A stretch of 64,000 bases of DNA, taken from CADEEN01 sp963816315. GTDB taxonomy: Bacteria; Pseudomonadota; Gammaproteobacteria; Burkholderiales; Burkholderiaceae_C. A program made the translations under genes and the position numbers. Within the stretch, counting starts at the first letter, position 1, and each line of letters starts with the position of its first letter. This document shows positions 54,735 through 62,132 of the stretch, one piece after another. The notes below the pieces were generated by a model. That model did not search any database. It saw only the letters and a program-made list of their open reading frames with translations, and was not told the origin of the DNA. The stretch covers positions 62,001 through 126,000 of the forward strand of contig CAWFJZ010000036.1 of assembly GCA_963816315.1 (NCBI GenBank). Direction: 5' to 3'.

Positions 54735-55148
54735 ATGCCAGACAAGCTGTCGCGTGAAGCTCGTCAGGCGCTCATGGGCCGCATCAAATCCAAAGATACG
54801 CAGCCGGAACTGGTCGTGCGCCGACTCGTGCACGGCCTGGGTTATCGATATGTGCTGCATGACAGGCGCCTGCCTGGTGCTCCCGACCTGGTTTTTCCGA
54901 GCAGGAAGAAGGTTGTCTTTGTACACGGGTGCTTCTGGCACGGACACGGCTGCGGCCGTGGCTTCAAGCCAAAAAGCAACGCGGCGTTCTGGGCTGCGAA
55001 GATCGATACCAATCGCGTACGGGATCGTCGCCAGCGATGCAGGCTTCGCCGGATGGGGTGGCGCGTGCTCATCGTCTGGGAGTGCGCGACCCGCCCCGAC
55101 CGGGGCGCAGCGCTGCAGCGGCGCTTGGTTTCGTTTCTCGGGCCTTAG
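54735..55148 (+). CDS. vsr: Very short patch repair endonuclease
   Basis: A 137-residue Vsr protein that nicks next to T:G mismatches left by deamination of 5-methylcytosine. Conserved: LSREARQALMGRIKSKDTQPELVVRRL at the N-terminus, LPGAPDLVFPSRKKVVFVHGCFWHGH (catalytic Asp, zinc His/Cys) and GWRVLIVWECAT at the end. It precedes a cytosine methylase whose mutagenic side effect it would correct. Local base composition is less GC-rich than the surroundings. Confidence 0.95.
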   Translation: MPDKLSREARQALMGRIKSKDTQPELVVRRLVHGLGYRYVLHDRRLPGAPDLVFPSRKKVVFVHGCFWHGHGCGRGFKPKSNAAFWAAKIDTNRVRDRRQRCRLRRMGWRVLIVWECATRPDRGAALQRRLVSFLGP

Positions 55149-55200
55149 TGCACCCGCCTGCCGCCGGATGCTGTCGGCTGGATGAAAAGACAGTACAGTT

Positions 55201-55212
55201 GCTCCGCGGAGC
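55201..55212. promoter_or_regulatory. 12-bp palindrome upstream of the methylase gene
   Basis: The perfect palindrome GCTCCGCGGAGC lies 28 bases before the methylase start, in the 92-base vsr-methylase gap. It could be an operator for self-regulation of the modification gene, a recognition site, or an mRNA hairpin. There is no direct evidence for any. Confidence 0.35.
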
Positions 55213-55240
55213 GGAGAAAACGCCACCGAGAAGGAAAACA

Positions 55241-56374
55241 ATGCCGTACGACCTGACGGATCAGCAGCGGGATCGCTATCGTGAGACATCCATCCGCTCT
55301 CAGTTGAGGAAGCAGCAGCTGTTGAGTGGCAGCTCCAGAGAAGTCTCGGCAGCGGCGTGCATGCTGGGCCAGCGTCTCGATCCTAATGATCTGATGCCAC
55401 GCACGCAACGCAACGGGCTGAGCTGCCTGTCGTTGTTCTCGGGCGGCGGGGGGCTGGACCTGGGATTCGAGCGCGCAGGGTTCGAGCATTGCGCCTCGTT
55501 CGAAATTCTCGACGTGTGCGGCGAGACCCTGCGCGCCAACCGACCGCAATGGAAGGTCTGCGCGGGCAGCGTGGCCGGCGATGTGCGACGTGCCGCGTTC
55601 ACCTCGATGCGCGGAGTCGATGTGGTTCATGGGGGGCCGCCGTGCCAACCCTTCTCGACGGCGGGCCGCCAGGCCGGAGCGGCCGATCCGCGCAACATGT
55701 GGCCCGATTTTGTCCGCTGCGTGCGGCAGACATTGCCGCGGGCGTTTGTGGCGGAGAACGTGCCCGGCATGTTGGACCGCAAGTTCGAATCGTTCGTCCG
55801 CAGGAACATCGTCGCGCCCCTCGCAGAGAACTACACGATCTTCAAGTTCAAGCTGTCCGCGCACGACTTCGGTGTGCCGCAGGCCCGCCGCCGTGTCTTC
55901 TTCGTCGGCTTTCGCGCCCGCCGGGATGCCGCGCGGTGGGTTCAACCCGAGTCGACGCACGGCGACGAAGGAACGCTGTTCGGTCCGCTGCTGCCCCGAA
56001 ACACGGCGCGCAGCAGCCTCGGCCTGCCGGACATCGGCTACGACGTGGTCGCGCCGACGCTGCGCTCGGGCTTCACCGGGCCGCGTAACACGACGGGCGT
56101 TCTCAACAGCAAGGCGTCGCTGAAGACTTGGAATGAACTGTGCGTGTGGCCGAATGGCGTGCAACCCAGCCGTTCGATCGCGGACGCGTATCCCCCTGAG
56201 AACGGACACTTTCGGATGTCCGTCGATGACTGTGCACTGCTCCAGGGGTTTCCGGGCGATTGGCGCTTCTGCGGCGCCGTCTATCAGGCTCTCGGGCAGA
56301 TCGGCAACAGCGTCAGCCCGCCCGTCGCCTACGCCGTGGGTCGGCAGGTCGCGCTGGCATTGACGGGGGCCTGA
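55241..56374 (+). CDS. DNA (cytosine-5) methyltransferase
   Basis: A 377-residue C5 methylase with motifs in order: I (LSLFSGGGGLDLGFERAGFE, about residues 65-85), IV (GGPPCQPFSTAGRQ, catalytic Cys), VI (AENVPGML), VIII (QARRRVFFVGFRARRD), IX/X (LLQGFPGDWRF and GQIGNSVSPPVAYAVGRQ). A 60-residue N-terminal extension and a compact target-recognition region (about 235-320) are not ones I can match to a specificity. AAGGA precedes ATG 55241. It overlaps the downstream nuclease gene by one base (TGATG). Confidence 0.95.
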   Translation: MPYDLTDQQRDRYRETSIRSQLRKQQLLSGSSREVSAAACMLGQRLDPNDLMPRTQRNGLSCLSLFSGGGGLDLGFERAGFEHCASFEILDVCGETLRANRPQWKVCAGSVAGDVRRAAFTSMRGVDVVHGGPPCQPFSTAGRQAGAADPRNMWPDFVRCVRQTLPRAFVAENVPGMLDRKFESFVRRNIVAPLAENYTIFKFKLSAHDFGVPQARRRVFFVGFRARRDAARWVQPESTHGDEGTLFGPLLPRNTARSSLGLPDIGYDVVAPTLRSGFTGPRNTTGVLNSKASLKTWNELCVWPNGVQPSRSIADAYPPENGHFRMSVDDCALLQGFPGDWRFCGAVYQALGQIGNSVSPPVAYAVGRQVALALTGA

Positions 56375-57114
56375 TGCCGGTACAGGACGACGAGCGCGAG
56401 CGCGAGCTCGTCAGAATGTTCAATCTCGATTGGGATCCGGCCCATCAACGCGCTGGAGTCGATGCCACGTTGGACATCAATGTCGGCGGCCGGCGCTGTC
56501 GGCTCGAAGTCGAGGTCAAGTCGTCCACTGGAGACACGGTTTCAACGGCTCGCGACGTCGGCATGGAGCACATTCAAAAGTGGCGACGAATGCTGTTCGT
56601 CATCGGCTTCTACTCGCGGGATGCACGTCGGCCTGAACTCAAGCACTGCCTTTGCCTGACACCACTCGACATGGAGCCCTGGATCGCATCCATCGAGTCG
56701 AAAATCCTCATCGACTTCAAGCTGGCCCTCAGGGCTTCGCGTCGTTTGCTGATCGATGATCTGCATGAGGTTTGCGGTGTTCAGGACACGTACTCCCTGC
56801 AGGACGCCAAACGGCTGCACAAGAAGCAATGGAGCGCCGAGCAGTACGCAGCGGCGATGGACATCAGAGTCGGCGGTCAGCAGCGCATCTCGCCGACCAG
56901 GATGCTCGAAATCCTGCGGCTGCGTTCCAGGTACATCGCCGAGCGGGGCGCCACGCTCAACAACCCCCACATCACCAAAACGCATCTGGCGCAGTTTGCC
57001 GACAGCGATCGAATTGTGGATGGCCCACACTGGGCCGCCGGCGTTCGCCGAATCGCCGAGCGCTTCGTTGCAGCAAACCCGGATCACTCGGCGGTGAGGG
57101 TGGCGGCGGATTGA
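56374..57114 (+). CDS. Putative type II restriction endonuclease, PD-(D/E)XK type
   Basis: A 246-residue protein translationally coupled to the methylase. A nuclease core is visible at residues 30-55: Asp30/Asp34 in GVDATLDINVGG, then LEVEVKSSTGDT giving Glu47-x-Lys49, the D...ExK arrangement of PD-(D/E)XK enzymes. After it comes MEHIQKWRRMLFVIGFYS and a C-terminal helical region with ADSDRIVDGPHWAAGVRRI. I do not recognise a named restriction family. Role as the cognate restriction enzyme is inferred from position, core motif and the vsr-methylase context. Confidence 0.75.
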   Translation: MPVQDDERERELVRMFNLDWDPAHQRAGVDATLDINVGGRRCRLEVEVKSSTGDTVSTARDVGMEHIQKWRRMLFVIGFYSRDARRPELKHCLCLTPLDMEPWIASIESKILIDFKLALRASRRLLIDDLHEVCGVQDTYSLQDAKRLHKKQWSAEQYAAAMDIRVGGQQRISPTRMLEILRLRSRYIAERGATLNNPHITKTHLAQFADSDRIVDGPHWAAGVRRIAERFVAANPDHSAVRVAAD

Positions 57115-57132
57115 CGATGGGCGTCAGCCCGA

Positions 57133-58023
57133 TCAGTCGAACGTCGGCAGCGCCTCGTCGCGCAAGCCGTCGCGCAGCCGGTCCACATCCGGGATCACCG
57201 AGCGCACCACGTCCCAGAAGCGCGGGCTGTGGTCCATGACGCGCAGGTGCGCGAGCTCGTGCGCGACGACGTAGTCGATCGTCGGCAGCGCGAAGTGGAT
57301 CAGGCGCCAGTGCAGGCGGATCGCGCCGTCGGCGCTGGCGCTGCCCCAGCGCGTCGAGGCCGAACTCAATGACAGCCGCGTCCAGCGCACGCCGAGCTGT
57401 TGCGCGAAATGGTGGCAGCGCTCTTCGAAGATGCGCTTGGCCTGGCGCTGCAGCCACGACTGCACGGCGTCGCGGATCTGCTCCGGCGCGGCCTGCTCCG
57501 GCAGGCCCACATGCAGCGTCAATCGCGGCACGCCGGGCAGCGTGTCATCCGCGGTGTGCAGCACCGCGCCGGCAGCGCGCACGTCGAGCACGACGATCAC
57601 CGTCTCGCCGAGAAACGGCAGCGACGTGCCGTCTTGCCAGACGATGCGCTGCTCGGCCAGGCGCCGCGCGCGTTCGTCCTGCTCCTGCAGCTTCTTCAGG
57701 ATCCAGCGCGACTTTTCCTGCAATGCCGACTCGATCTCGCCGGCGGGCACCCAGCGCGGCGCGCTGACGACCAGGCCGTCGTTGGAAATGACGAAGCCGA
57801 TGCTCTTGCGGCGCACGCGGCGCAGCTCGTAGGCCACGCGGTGGCCGCCCAGCCGCGCCTCGCGGTTGCTGCGCGGGTGGCTTAAGTTGGCCTGCGTCAG
57901 CGTGACGCCGATCGGCGGCGAGGGCTTCGATGCCGGTGGCGGGGGTGTCTCGCTGCGCGCCGCCGTCGGCTCGTCGGACCAGAGGCAAAGTTGTGGGTCG
58001 TCGGCAGCGGGCGCGCGGGTCAT
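57133..58023 (-). CDS. YgjP-like M48-family metallopeptidase (DUF45)
   Basis: A 296-residue protein. The N-terminal 50 residues are Pro-rich; the core reads HRVAYELRRVRRKSIGFVIS, GLVVSAPRWVPAGEIESAL and KSRWILKKLQEQ. The zinc-protease motif lies in IDYVVAHELAHLRVMDHSPRFWDVV (HExxH plus a distal His). These metallopeptidases are widespread and often sit beside restriction genes; here it is convergent with the restriction island. Length is greater than the ~240 typical because of the N-terminal extension. Confidence 0.9.
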   Translation of the reverse strand: MTRAPAADDPQLCLWSDEPTAARSETPPPPASKPSPPIGVTLTQANLSHPRSNREARLGGHRVAYELRRVRRKSIGFVISNDGLVVSAPRWVPAGEIESALQEKSRWILKKLQEQDERARRLAEQRIVWQDGTSLPFLGETVIVVLDVRAAGAVLHTADDTLPGVPRLTLHVGLPEQAAPEQIRDAVQSWLQRQAKRIFEERCHHFAQQLGVRWTRLSLSSASTRWGSASADGAIRLHWRLIHFALPTIDYVVAHELAHLRVMDHSPRFWDVVRSVIPDVDRLRDGLRDEALPTFD

Positions 58024-58032
58024 CGGTGCATT

Positions 58033-60576
58033 TTACGAAGCGCCGTCGGCGCGGCCGAGCGCCGCGGCCACGGCCGCGGGTTCGTCGAGCGCCGCACCCT
58101 CGACGCGGCATTGCGCGATGGCCGCGCCGTCGAGCTGCCGGCGCATCGTTGCCAGCGCCCTGTCGATGGCGTGTTGCTCGGCCGCGCGCCGCACGCGCCC
58201 GGCCTCGGCATAACAGCGGTCGCTGTGGCCGAGCAGTTGCGCCGCGCCGCGCGCTTGGCCGCGCGCTGCGGCCAGCGCCACCAGGTGGTCGAGCAGCCAG
58301 GCCGTCCAGCCGGCGGCGCGCCACGCCGGCAGCGCTTCCAAGGCAGCGGCTTCGGCCTCGTCGAGGCGGCCGGCGGCGATCAGCGCCACCGCCTGGTAGC
58401 CCTGGCCGAGCCGCGCCGCCCACAGCGGGCCATGCTCGCGGGCGTCGCCGATCAGGTCCTGGCTCGAACGCATCAGCGCTTCGAAGTCGCCGGCCGCGAG
58501 GTCGGCGTCGGCGAGTTTGCGCAGGCCGAACTGGATGTTGGGATGGTCGCCGCTGGCCCGCGCCAGCGCGATCGCGCTCTGGCGCACCGTGCGCGCGGCG
58601 TCGAGTTCGCCGGCGCGCGTGTGCAGGCCGCAGAGCGCGGTCAGCCGCCAGGCGCGCAGCAGAGGCGGCCAGTCGGCGCGCTCGAGGGCCTGCGCTTCGG
58701 CCAGGTCGGCGCGCGCGGCGTCGAGGTTGTCGCGCTGCGCCTGCAGGATGGCGCGCCACGCCAGCGCGTAGCCCAGCCGGCGCGCATCGCCGAGCTGGCG
58801 CCAGAGCAGGGTGCAGCGGTCGGCCGCGAGCAGCAGCGCCGGCCGCGGCGACTCGGGCGCGACGATGACGCTGCCGAGCCAGAAGGCGGCTTCGTCGGCC
58901 GGTGGCAGGGGCACGGCCTCGATCTCGGCGGCCACCGCCGTGAACAGCTCGCTGGCGGTGCCGGGCAGGCCGCAACGGTTCCACAGCCGGCACGAGCGGC
59001 CGAGCAGGGCCACGGCCAGGCCGTGCTGGCCGTGCTGCCGCGCCCAGGCCAGCGCGGTGCGCAGGTTGCCGAGTTCGTGCACGAACCGCGTCTGCGCGCG
59101 GCTGTAGGCATCGGAATCAAAGAACAGCGCCTCGACGGCCGCGGCGGTTTCGTGCAACGCGGCGGCATGCGCGGCCTGCGTCGCCGCCGTCTCGCCGTGG
59201 CGTTCGAGCTGTTCGAGCGCAAACTCGCGTGCGCTTTCGAGCAGGCTGTAGCGCGGCGGATCGCCAGCGTCGGCGGCGACGAGCGACTTGTCCACCAGGC
59301 TGGCCAGGTGGTCGAGCACCGCCCAGCGGTCGATCTTGTCGTCGGCAGCCACGCGCTGCGCCAGCTCCATCGTGAAGCCGCCGACGAAGACGCCGAGCCG
59401 TCGGTAGACCGCCTGTTCGTCGGCGCTGAGCAGGCCCTGCGTCCATTCGAGCGAAGCGCGCAGCGTTTGCTGGCGCGTGCTGGCATCGCGGCGCGCGCCG
59501 GTGAGCAGGCGCAGGCGCTCGCCGAGCCGGCTGCGCAGGCCTTCGACGCCGAGCAGCGCGACGCGCGCCGCGGCCAGCTCGATCGCCAGCGGCAGGCCGT
59601 CGAGCTGGCGGCAGAGATCGACCACGCCGGCGCGGTTGTGGTCGTCGAGCGCAAAGCGCGGCGCGGCCGCCTGCGCGCGGGCGACGAACAGCGCCACCGC
59701 ACCGTATTGCTCGGCCTGGGCCAGGTCGGCATCGGCGGGCAGGGCCAGCAGCGGCGGGCGATAGACCTGCTCGTCGGCCAGGTGCAGCGGCTCCTGGCTC
59801 GTCGCCAGCAGCGTCACGCCGGGCGCACCGCGCAGCAGCGCGGCGCAGAACGTGGCCGCGCCGGCCAACACATGCTCGCAGTTGTCGAGCAGCAGCAAGA
59901 GCCGCTGCTCGCGCAGCACGGCGCAGACGCGTTCGAGCCCGGCCTGCCCGGCATCGACGCGCAGGTCGAGCGCGCGCGCCACGGCCGCGGCCACCGCGTC
60001 GGCGTCGCTGCCGCGCAGCAGTTGCGCCAGATCGGCGAACCAGACGCCGTCGGCCTGGCGCTCGCGCAGGCGCTCGGCGCAGGCCAGCGCCAGCCGCGTC
60101 TTGCCGATGCCGCCGGTGCCGACCAGCGTCACCAGCCGTGCCTGCTGCAGCAGCGCGCCGAGGGCCTGCAAGTCGGCGTCGCGGCCGATCAGCGTGCCGC
60201 CCGTCGATGACAGGTTCGACAGTTGCGGCAGCGGGCCCGGCAGCGGCGCCTGCACGGGACTGATCGGCGGGGTGGCGTCGTCGAGCCGGGCCGTGAAGCG
60301 GTAGCCGCGCCCGGGCACGGTGGCGATGGCATCGGGCCCGAGCAGGCGGCGCAGCGCCGAGATCTGCACCTGCAGGTTGTTTTCCTCGACGATCACGTCG
60401 GGCCAGACCAGATCCATCAGCTCGTGCTTGGCGACGATGCGCTCGCCGCGGTCGGACAGCGCCACCAGCAGATCGAAGGCGCGCGAACCCAAGGCCGCCG
60501 GCTGGCCGTTGACCAGCAACGCCCGGCGCTCGGGCAGGATGCGCAACCGAGGCCGATCGTGGCTGGCGAGGTTCAT
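58033..60576 (-). CDS. Winged-helix - NB-ARC ATPase - TPR regulator
   Basis: An 847-residue STAND-type regulator. Residues about 5-100 are an OmpR/PhoB-type winged helix (FDLLVALSDRGERIVAKHEL, VWPDVIVEENNLQVQISALRRLLG, TVPGRGYRF). Residues about 120-400 are an NB-ARC ATPase: P-loop VTLVGTGGIGKTRLALACAE, Walker B LLLLLDNCEHVL, then ATSQEPLHL and GLPLAIELAAARVALLG. The C-terminal half is helical TPR-like repeats. It probably senses a ligand and switches transcription on ATP binding. It is divergent from the JmjC-type gene (74-base gap). Confidence 0.92.
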   Translation of the reverse strand: MNLASHDRPRLRILPERRALLVNGQPAALGSRAFDLLVALSDRGERIVAKHELMDLVWPDVIVEENNLQVQISALRRLLGPDAIATVPGRGYRFTARLDDATPPISPVQAPLPGPLPQLSNLSSTGGTLIGRDADLQALGALLQQARLVTLVGTGGIGKTRLALACAERLRERQADGVWFADLAQLLRGSDADAVAAAVARALDLRVDAGQAGLERVCAVLREQRLLLLLDNCEHVLAGAATFCAALLRGAPGVTLLATSQEPLHLADEQVYRPPLLALPADADLAQAEQYGAVALFVARAQAAAPRFALDDHNRAGVVDLCRQLDGLPLAIELAAARVALLGVEGLRSRLGERLRLLTGARRDASTRQQTLRASLEWTQGLLSADEQAVYRRLGVFVGGFTMELAQRVAADDKIDRWAVLDHLASLVDKSLVAADAGDPPRYSLLESAREFALEQLERHGETAATQAAHAAALHETAAAVEALFFDSDAYSRAQTRFVHELGNLRTALAWARQHGQHGLAVALLGRSCRLWNRCGLPGTASELFTAVAAEIEAVPLPPADEAAFWLGSVIVAPESPRPALLLAADRCTLLWRQLGDARRLGYALAWRAILQAQRDNLDAARADLAEAQALERADWPPLLRAWRLTALCGLHTRAGELDAARTVRQSAIALARASGDHPNIQFGLRKLADADLAAGDFEALMRSSQDLIGDAREHGPLWAARLGQGYQAVALIAAGRLDEAEAAALEALPAWRAAGWTAWLLDHLVALAAARGQARGAAQLLGHSDRCYAEAGRVRRAAEQHAIDRALATMRRQLDGAAIAQCRVEGAALDEPAAVAAALGRADGAS

Positions 60577-60650
60577 CGATGAGGTGCCTTGTCAACCATG
60601 GGCGTTCGCCGCAGGATAGCAAGTAACTGCATATGTCGGAGGCAAGCAGC

Positions 60651-61769
60651 ATGCGGACCAGCCTTGCGATGGACGCGCTGTGGCAGCAGGCCGCGCGCTA
60701 CGACCGCCGCTTGCGCCTGCCGCGCGACGCGGCGCAGCGCGAGGCGCTGCTGGCGACGCTGGTGCGCAAGCGCATCTCAGCACGCCCGTACTCGCAAGCG
60801 GCGCTGTTCGAAGCCGTGGCCGGATCGCGGCCCGCCGTGCTGCAGGGCGTGCCGGTGCCGGTGGCCGGCGCCGAGCGCCACGGCCTCGTCGATGCGCTGG
60901 TGGCCGCGCTCGAACGCGGCTTCGGCGACGAGCCCTGCGCGCGCGCGCAGATCGGGCCGCAGCGCGTTCGCCGCCACCTCACCGTGCCGCAATTGATGCA
61001 GCGCTGGAACAGCGGCCGCCACCTCGTCAGCGTCACCGACCTGCATGTGCGCGGCACGCCGCTGGCGCGCTCGATCGACACGCGCGCGCTGTCGGCCTTC
61101 AACCTGCTGCCGCGCGGCGGCGAGTCGATGCAGCGCCAGGAAATGATGACGCTGGTGGTCGCCAGCGCCGGCAATGTCACCGACTCGCACTCCGACGATC
61201 CCGACGGCAGCAACCACTGCTTCGTCGGCCGCAAGCTGTGGCTGGCCTGGGACACATTCGAGGGCCGCCGCGTCGGCCTGCAGGATTGCGAGCGCGAGCT
61301 GGTCAACGGCAGCGCGCGCTTCGACCTGGCGCGGTTCTGTGCGCTGCCCGGTGCGCGCTGGTGGACCGTCGAGGCCGGGCAGACGCTGTTCCTGCCCGGG
61401 CGCTTTGCGCACCGCGTGATCACGCTCGAACCCTACATCGGCATCGGCAGCTTCTACGTCACGCCGGCGAGTTGCCTCGACAGCCTGATGCGCTGGTACG
61501 TGCACGGGCCGTTGTGGTCGCAGGACGACCCCGAGGGCGACAACAAAGGCTTGGTGGACCGCATCGCGCGCGCGTTGCAGCGCCGCACCGAGCGCCTGGC
61601 GCACGGCAGCGCGGCCGCACGCCGGCAATGGGGGCTGGCGCATGTCGAGCTCGGCCTGCAGCGCTGGCGCGCGCGCTGGCCGGCGGCGCTGCGCGCTCGC
61701 GTGGCGGCGCAGCACCCGCCGCTGGCCAGCCTGGTGGCGGCGCTGCAGCGAGTGGCAACGCGCGCCTGA
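60651..61769 (+). CDS. JmjC/cupin-8-like 2-oxoglutarate Fe(II) dioxygenase
   Basis: A 372-residue protein with a JmjC-type core. The Fe ligands are HSD in VTDSHSDDPDGSNHCFVGRK and the distal His in FLPGRFAHRVITLEPYIGIGSFYVT; a Lys in GRKLWLAW suits 2-oxoglutarate binding. An N-terminal helical domain (1-130) and a C-terminal Arg-rich helical tail (about 300-372) flank it. Bacterial JmjC proteins hydroxylate protein or peptide side chains. ATG 60651 is chosen because GGAGG lies eight bases upstream; ATG 60633 is an alternative. A 48-residue peptide gene follows. Confidence 0.82.
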   Translation: MRTSLAMDALWQQAARYDRRLRLPRDAAQREALLATLVRKRISARPYSQAALFEAVAGSRPAVLQGVPVPVAGAERHGLVDALVAALERGFGDEPCARAQIGPQRVRRHLTVPQLMQRWNSGRHLVSVTDLHVRGTPLARSIDTRALSAFNLLPRGGESMQRQEMMTLVVASAGNVTDSHSDDPDGSNHCFVGRKLWLAWDTFEGRRVGLQDCERELVNGSARFDLARFCALPGARWWTVEAGQTLFLPGRFAHRVITLEPYIGIGSFYVTPASCLDSLMRWYVHGPLWSQDDPEGDNKGLVDRIARALQRRTERLAHGSAAARRQWGLAHVELGLQRWRARWPAALRARVAAQHPPLASLVAALQRVATRA

Positions 61770-61893
61770 GCGCAGAGGTCCTTCTCAGCCTTCATAACCT
61801 TTCAGGCCGGCTTCAGGACTTTGCAGTCGCCGGCGGCGACAGTCTCTCCATCGATCCACCCCGCATCCAACGATGCATCGAAGGAGACTTCTG

Positions 61894-62040
61894 ATGAACC
61901 ACCTGCTCATCCGCACTGTCTGCGCCCTGGCCTCGATGCTGATCACGCTGGTCACCTTGCGGGGCATCGATTCGCTGGCCAAGCCCAGTCAAGCCGATCC
62001 GCGCATCGCTGCGGCGGGTCACGCCCACATTCCGAGCTGA
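61894..62040 (+). CDS. 48-residue small membrane/exported peptide
   Basis: A short gene with AAGGAGA eight bases before ATG 61894. The product begins MNHLLIRTVCALASMLITLV, a basic-hydrophobic transmembrane or signal segment, followed by TLRGIDSLAKP and a short polar tail ending AGHAHIPS. It lies between the JmjC-type gene and a large regulator, on the same strand. No known family is recognised. The good ribosome site and signal-like start support it being real. Confidence 0.6.
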   Translation: MNHLLIRTVCALASMLITLVTLRGIDSLAKPSQADPRIAAAGHAHIPS

Positions 62041-62132
62041 AGCTCATCGGCTGGAGTGCAGAGCGCGACGGCGGCCTTGGCAGGGCCGGCCAATCGGCTC
62101 AAGATGGTGGGCCGTGGGCACAGGGCCCGTGC

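Noticed and set aside
58641..59732. A 363-codon frame within the NB-ARC regulator on the same strand
   Set aside because: Ser/Arg/Ala-rich out-of-frame reading of the NB-ARC coding sequence.
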